Shown here: piece by piece, positions 59,968 to 64,000 of the stretch
Position numbering within the stretch: the stretch's first letter is position 1
Layout of the letters: every line of letters starts with the position of its first letter
From: Yeguia hominis
GTDB lineage: Bacteria; Bacillota; Clostridia; Oscillospirales; Acutalibacteraceae
Reading direction: 5' to 3'
NCBI RefSeq assembly: GCF_014384705.1
Contig: NZ_JACRSN010000014.1
Span: 14,758-78,757 of the forward strand
DNA: 64,000 nucleotides
Notes under the pieces: generated by a model
Told to the model about the DNA's origin: nothing
What the model saw: only the letters and a program-made list of their open reading frames with translations
Databases searched by the model: none
Position numbers and translations under genes: made by a program

Positions 59968-60434
59968 TGGAAATGCTGCCTTTTTTGCCGGATCCCCGCT
60001 TTATGCGGGCGGCATTGCAAATCGCGAAAGAAGCCGCTGCCGAAGGGGAAATCCCGGTCGGCGCGGTAATTGTAAAAGACGGCGCGATTCTTGCCACCGG
60101 GCGAAACCGGCGTGAATGCGCACAAAACGCCCTGTTCCACGCGGAAATCGAGGCCATTCATAACGCCTGCCTAAAAACCAGAAGCTGGCGTCTTTCGGAT
60201 TGTTCGCTCTATGTCACGTTGGAGCCCTGCCCTATGTGCGCAGGCGCTATTATTAACGCCCGAATTCCCCGGGTCATCTTCGGCGCTTACGATGAAAAGG
60301 CTGGCTCATGCGGTTCGGTGGTCAATTTGTTTTCGCTTCCGTACAATCATACGCCGGAAGTATGGGGCGGCATTTTAGAGGAAGACTGCGCCGCATTGCT
60401 TTCCGCCTTTTTTGAAAAACTTCGGGAATTCTGA
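59964..60434 (+). CDS. tadA: tRNA-specific adenosine deaminase
   Basis: A 156-residue zinc deaminase with H59-A-E61 in LFHAEIEAIHNAC and C89/C92 in LEPCPMCAGAIINARI, with IPRVIFGAYDEKAGSCGS after. It converts A34 to inosine in tRNA-Arg(ACG). Coupled to the CPBP gene by overlap (ATGATGG). Confidence 0.94.
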   Translation: MMEMLPFLPDPRFMRAALQIAKEAAAEGEIPVGAVIVKDGAILATGRNRRECAQNALFHAEIEAIHNACLKTRSWRLSDCSLYVTLEPCPMCAGAIINARIPRVIFGAYDEKAGSCGSVVNLFSLPYNHTPEVWGGILEEDCAALLSAFFEKLREF

Positions 60435-60440
60435 AACAGA

Positions 60441-60482
60441 AAACCGCAGATCCAGTTCTGATCTGACTGGATCTGCGGTTTT
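60441..60482. terminator. Bidirectional terminator after tadA
   Basis: AAACCGCAGATCCAG and CTGGATCTGCGGTTTT form a strong stem between convergent genes. Confidence 0.88.
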
Positions 60483-60500
60483 GATTTTATCAACGTTCTG

Positions 60501-61472
60501 TCAAGCGTCTTTCCAATCTGCGTCGCCTTTCAAAAAGGCATTTAGCTGCGCGCGGGTCGGTAAGCCGTCATTATCACCTTTGCTCATCACCTGAATTGCG
60601 CCGATTGCACAGCCTCTCCGGACAGCTTCTGCGAGGGAAAGCCCTTCCCTGCACGCGGAAAGGACTCCAATGGCAAAGCCGTCTCCCGCGCCTACTGTAT
60701 CGACTACAGTTTTCACAGGAAATCCCTTAACATACCCGCAGTCTCCGCTTACGCTGGCATAATAGGCGCCTTCTTTTCCCAGTTTCAGCACGACCGTTTT
60801 CGCACCCATCGCAAGGTAGCGTTCCGCGATTTTTTCCGGAACAGACTCGCCAATCAGGCGCTTTGCCTCCTGAACGCCCGGCAAAAACAGGTCTGCCTGC
60901 GCTGCAAACAGATGGATCCACTGCACCATTTCCGCTTCCGAATTCCAAAGCTGCGGACGCAAATTGGGATCAAAAGAGATCCGGCATCCCGCTTCTTTCG
61001 CTTTACGGCACAATGTCTTTGCCGCTTCCCGGCAGGAATCCGAAAGCGCCGGAAGGATTCCGGTCAAATGCAACGTATCAAATCCGGAAAAGTCCAGACG
61101 CTCGACATCCTGCGCAGACAATGTGGAAGCCGCGCTTCCTTTGCGGAAATATACCACGCCCGGATCGCCTTTTTCCACGCGCTCCTTCATAACAAAACCG
61201 GTGGGATGCGTTTTTGAAAAAGAAAGCTCCGCCGCACAAATTCCAAGCTGATCCATTTGCCGGGCAATCCGCCGTCCGAATGGATCGTCTCCGAGTTTGG
61301 TCAGGTAAGAAACCGGCTGTTCCAGACGCCGCAGTCCAATTGCAACATTTAGTTCTGCTCCGCAGGTTGCAAATGAAAACGAGCGCACTGCATCCAGTGC
61401 ACCCGGTTCTTCCGCGATAAACAGACCCATCGGTTCGCCTGCAAGCAATACCCCTTTGGAAAATGATTCCAT
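60501..61472 (-). CDS. PfkB-family sugar kinase (2-keto-3-deoxygluconate kinase-like)
   Basis: A 323-residue kinase: N-terminal VLLAGEPMGLFIAE, CGAELNVAIGLRRLEQPVSY, KLGDDPFGRRIARQ, and C-terminal VDTVGAGDGFAIGVLSACRE with the catalytic Asp of the GAGD motif. The SFDPNLRPQLW motif resembles KdgK-type kinases. Exact sugar uncertain. ATG at 61472 is 8 bases after GAGGAG; a TTG two codons upstream is less likely. Confidence 0.85.
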   Translation of the reverse strand: MESFSKGVLLAGEPMGLFIAEEPGALDAVRSFSFATCGAELNVAIGLRRLEQPVSYLTKLGDDPFGRRIARQMDQLGICAAELSFSKTHPTGFVMKERVEKGDPGVVYFRKGSAASTLSAQDVERLDFSGFDTLHLTGILPALSDSCREAAKTLCRKAKEAGCRISFDPNLRPQLWNSEAEMVQWIHLFAAQADLFLPGVQEAKRLIGESVPEKIAERYLAMGAKTVVLKLGKEGAYYASVSGDCGYVKGFPVKTVVDTVGAGDGFAIGVLSACREGLSLAEAVRRGCAIGAIQVMSKGDNDGLPTRAQLNAFLKGDADWKDA

Positions 61473-61520
61473 TTTCAATACTCCTCTTCCGGGTTACACC
61501 AAGTGTGTAAGGCTCTATTT

Positions 61521-62378
61521 TTAATCGACGTCTTCTTTTTTCTTGGCAAGCGGCGTCTCCATCTGGGAAGGATCCCGCAAAAAGCGCCGGAAATACCGCA
61601 TGGAGCGCGCATAATACAGGCCGTCGCAGAAGCGCTCGTCCGTAACGCAGCCAAGCGTCAAAATTTTTTTGGTTACCGGGTTCCCGCCGCCGTCCGGAAC
61701 GATTCGCCGCCGTTCTTTTCCAAGGCCAATGAAAATACCCGTCGTACCGAATTCATAAACATGATGGTAAATATAGTTGATTCCCAGCGATTTGAGATTT
61801 GTGATAAAAAATGTCGTATGGAACGGGCTGACATCTATCAGCGCTTTCGGCAGCATCCCGTGTTTATCTAGCGAAATCACGAGCCGGATGAAAAATTTGA
61901 TCAGCCAGCCCGGCATCTTCATAATCCAGGCCGCCGTTTTGTCGGTATTGTTTTCGTCGCTCGGTTTTAAATTTTCCGTCACCGCATCATCGATGATTTT
62001 TTTGACCTCTTCCAGCGACTCCGTTCCCTCAAACTTCAGCTTAATGGTCGTTTCCGCCGATTCGTCACGCAAATTCCGCTGCAGAGCAAACGATACCCAG
62101 ATTTTCGGGCGTGTATAAATCTTTCCGTTCATTACAAAGCGGTTGAGCTGCGGACGAATGGCAATCGTCCGTACCATTGCGGCAATCAGAAGATGCATAT
62201 AGGTATATTGCTGGCCTTCTTCCCGCTTTTTTGCAATATACGCATCCAGTGGTTTGCAGTCAAAATCATCGTTATAGTGATTTTGGGAGTCTGTCCGCGT
62301 CCGCATAATATATGGAATGATTTTTTCAAGAGGATCAATATTGTGAACGATCCTTCCATCATACCGTTTTCCAAACAT
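61521..62378 (-). CDS. Stand-alone CAT-like acyltransferase domain (2-oxo-acid dehydrogenase E2 catalytic fold)
   Basis: A 285-residue protein of the chloramphenicol-acetyltransferase/E2 catalytic fold (YTYMHLLIAAMVRTIAIRPQ, LNRFVMNGKIYTRPKIWVSF, SPFHTTFFITNLKSLGINYI, TLGCVTDERFCDGLYYARSM). There is no lipoyl domain, and the usual HxxxDG motif reads DERFCDG, with no active-site His. Common in Clostridia with no clear role. GAGGAGG site upstream. Confidence 0.72.
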   Translation of the reverse strand: MFGKRYDGRIVHNIDPLEKIIPYIMRTRTDSQNHYNDDFDCKPLDAYIAKKREEGQQYTYMHLLIAAMVRTIAIRPQLNRFVMNGKIYTRPKIWVSFALQRNLRDESAETTIKLKFEGTESLEEVKKIIDDAVTENLKPSDENNTDKTAAWIMKMPGWLIKFFIRLVISLDKHGMLPKALIDVSPFHTTFFITNLKSLGINYIYHHVYEFGTTGIFIGLGKERRRIVPDGGGNPVTKKILTLGCVTDERFCDGLYYARSMRYFRRFLRDPSQMETPLAKKKEDVD

Positions 62379-62554
62379 CTTGTATGCCTCCTCGTAAAGT
62401 CCGACTGTCTTTTTTCGGTTTTCGCCGAAAAAATCCGCAAACAGCGCGTATTCTTATTATAAACATTCTTTTTCAGCAAGACAAGACCCGAAGCGGAAAT
62501 TCGCCCATCTTTGCCCGCGTAATTTTTTCGAATTTGTTAAAAATAAGTTTATTA

Positions 62555-62583
62555 TTGTTTTAAGCGCCAAATGCTGATATAAT
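62555..62583 (+). promoter_or_regulatory. Promoter of the PDPEPT-repeat gene
   Basis: TTGTTT (62555-62560), 17-base spacer, TATAAT (62578-62583) with an upstream TG, 49 bases before the ATG. Confidence 0.6.
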
Positions 62584-62631
62584 GAGAGAAATCGACAAGT
62601 TCTGATCAAAAAACAACTGGAGTGATCCGTT

Positions 62632-63852
62632 ATGAAAAAAGCAAGAGGGATCTTGGCCTTTTTTGTCATGATTCTGCTCATATATGGAATTTTCACCTAT
62701 GCAGCGATTGGCGGTGTTCTGCCGGTCTTTGCAGAAGAGGCAACCGGAGAATTGAAATCCGGCGGCGAAACCGGTTCCAGCACCGATCCGTCGCCCGACC
62801 CGGAACCGACACCGGATCCGGAGCCGACACCCGACCCGGAGCCGACGCCCGATCCGGAGCCGACACCGGAACCGGAACCGGAACCGACGCCCGACCCGGA
62901 ACCAACGCCCGACCCGGAGCCGACGCCCGACCCGGAACCAACACCGGAACCGGAACCGACGCCCGATCCGGAACCGGAACCGTCCTATGATCCGGAGCCC
63001 TCTTACTACAGCTCAGATTCCTATAGCGACTCCCCTGCAACTTATTACGATCCGACAGCGCAGGAATCTATCGTCATGGTCTATCCTTCCGGCGTGACAC
63101 CCTCCTCTTCGGGCAGTTCTTCGGAAACTTCCTCTTCCCAGAGTGTCGCCGGCACCACGGCAAAATCCAGCTCTTCCGCTCCGCCAACCAGCCAGAATCA
63201 TACCGGTCGAAACCTGATCTTTATCGGGATCGCGCTGTTTGTTCTGTCTGCAGCCGGAATCGGAACGTTTCTCTATTTGATGTTTATTCTCCCCTATCTG
63301 CGCAAAAAGCGTTTTCTGCAGAATCCCCAGCTTGCCTATGCAGGTGCAGGTGCTGCCGTTGCGTCCACAACGAGAGACCTTGTTTCTTCCAGCAGCCAGC
63401 CTGCCTTGCAGGATGCGCCGGAGGATGTTTATTATGAGGATGACTACGGCAACCGTTACCGCCGTGAGGAGCTGCCCGGCTACTCTGACACAGAACTTCC
63501 GCAGAACCATTCTTATGATGCGTTCTCGGATTCTGTATCATATCCCGCCTATCTGGAAACCGAGGGCTCCTACTATTTGGAAGATTCTGCTTCTGCACTG
63601 TTCTACGCGTCCAATGAAGAGACAACGCCCCCCTCTTACTATGATGATGATGCCAATCCTTATGATCCTGCCTCACAAGGCGATTTTTATGAAGGCACGG
63701 GTGCTTCTCCGTCTGACCGAGACCTCTACAGCGGCCGGGATTTTTACGCTCCGGAAGAGTCCTATTCCGAACAGCCACCACAGCAGTATGGCACACGGGA
63801 AAGTCGTCGATATGACCGGGAATGGGATCAGTATTTCCGGGATTCCCAATAA
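62632..63852 (+). CDS. Membrane protein with Pro-Asp-Pro-Glu-Pro-Thr repeats
   Basis: A 406-residue protein: N-terminal signal helix (LAFFVMILLIYGIFTYAAIG), an extracellular region of repeated hexamers (PDPEPT/PEPEPT, about residues 54-118), a Ser/Tyr-rich part, one transmembrane helix near 195-222 (LIFIGIALFVLSAAGIGTFL) and a long Tyr/Asp/Glu-rich cytoplasmic tail. The repeat is also perfect at DNA level and so prone to slippage. Function unknown; wall-spanning spacer plus signalling tail is a guess. Confidence 0.78.
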   Translation: MKKARGILAFFVMILLIYGIFTYAAIGGVLPVFAEEATGELKSGGETGSSTDPSPDPEPTPDPEPTPDPEPTPDPEPTPEPEPEPTPDPEPTPDPEPTPDPEPTPEPEPTPDPEPEPSYDPEPSYYSSDSYSDSPATYYDPTAQESIVMVYPSGVTPSSSGSSSETSSSQSVAGTTAKSSSSAPPTSQNHTGRNLIFIGIALFVLSAAGIGTFLYLMFILPYLRKKRFLQNPQLAYAGAGAAVASTTRDLVSSSSQPALQDAPEDVYYEDDYGNRYRREELPGYSDTELPQNHSYDAFSDSVSYPAYLETEGSYYLEDSASALFYASNEETTPPSYYDDDANPYDPASQGDFYEGTGASPSDRDLYSGRDFYAPEESYSEQPPQQYGTRESRRYDREWDQYFRDSQ

Positions 63853-63883
63853 ATCATCTGTAAAAACCCGGCAGAAGCCTTTG

Positions 63884-63937
63884 AACAGCACCCCATTTGT
63901 TAGACAGTATGATATACTATCTAACAAGTGGGGTGTT
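63884..63937. repeat. Terminal palindrome of an IS3-type element
   Basis: AACAGCACCCCATTTGTTAG and its near-complement CTAACAAGTGGGGTGTT bracket the start of the transposase gene by a few bases. Related to the degenerate copy at 39643. Confidence 0.6.
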
Positions 63938-63942
63938 TTGCT

Positions 63943-64000
63943 ATGCCAAAAGGAGTACCAAACAAACGATATACGCCGGAGTTCAAGAGAATGGTTGTAG
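63943..64000 (+). CDS. IS3-family transposase orfA, 5' end only
   Basis: The first 19 residues (MPKGVPNKRYTPEFKRMVV) are the typical HTH start of IS3/IS150 orfA. The rest lies beyond the window. The element border is the palindrome just upstream. Confidence 0.75.
   Translation, partial: MPKGVPNKRYTPEFKRMVV

Noticed and set aside
62693..63040. Minus-strand frame opposite the PDPEPT repeats
   Set aside because: Repeat DNA keeps several frames open; only the sense frame has RBS, signal helix and transmembrane segment.

Overview
The window looks like Clostridia DNA, probably an Oscillospirales-type gut anaerobe. Evidence for this: strong AGGAGG-type ribosome sites, GTG/TTG starts, a SipW-type signal peptidase with TasA/camelysin-like substrates, sortase-anchored proteins, a Tn1549/CTn-like conjugation module, and chromosomal genes such as fucI, deoC, mtaB and trmB in a familiar Firmicutes style. 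Species cannot be fixed from sequence reading alone.

Region 1 (1-39470) is a large composite integrative element. Its right edge is a 3' tRNA-Arg(CCT) fragment at 39426-39470, next to a tyrosine integrase (37740-39122). Its left edge is outside the window. In order it holds: the end of a FIVAR/SPQTG surface protein; a RepA-like ATPase, a candidate oriT and a 3'-truncated MobV relaxase (643-3052); a patchwork of unrelated gene fragments, a GH28 glycosidase and a group II intron (3053-8880); a conjugation module (8906-18159: PC4-like, TnpW-like, 5'-truncated coupling protein, Maff2, VirB6-like, PrgI, VirB4, class B sortase, Cys-rich VLP, CHAP hydrolase); a serine recombinase beside a possible invertible promoter (18305-19566); a second tyrosine integrase (19710-20825).

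Region 2 (21168-32775) is the most striking part. A TetR-type regulator is followed by a co-directional run of genes: an SPQTG-anchored protein, a small TasA-like protein, two tiny ORFs, a SipW signal peptidase, then five tandem paralogues (A-E) and a sixth, differently built protein F. A-E share almost the same 5' UTR, RBS and SipW-type signal peptide at the DNA level but have different bodies, mostly camelysin-like followed by beta-helix-like repeats. Each gene is followed by the same double-hairpin element. I infer a mobile, SipW-processed surface-fibre or surface-variation system anchored through the SPQTG protein and the element's sortase.

Region 3 (32787-39175) is the control and integration end: ImmA/XRE pair, sigma-like factor behind two attenuator-like leaders, MazF-like protein with a zinc ribbon, four tandem genes holding five excisionase-like HTH domains, and the integrase.

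Region 4 (39471-64000) is chromosome-like: DNA repair (ogt), several decayed genes (GNAT, Vat-like acetyltransferase, signal peptidase, IS3 remnant), fucose isomerase with divergent AraC regulator, a methyltransferase/SDR/DeoC cluster, tRNA modification genes (mtaB, trmB, tadA), ABC-F ATPase, sugar kinase and two repeat-rich membrane proteins. It ends in the start of an IS3-type element.
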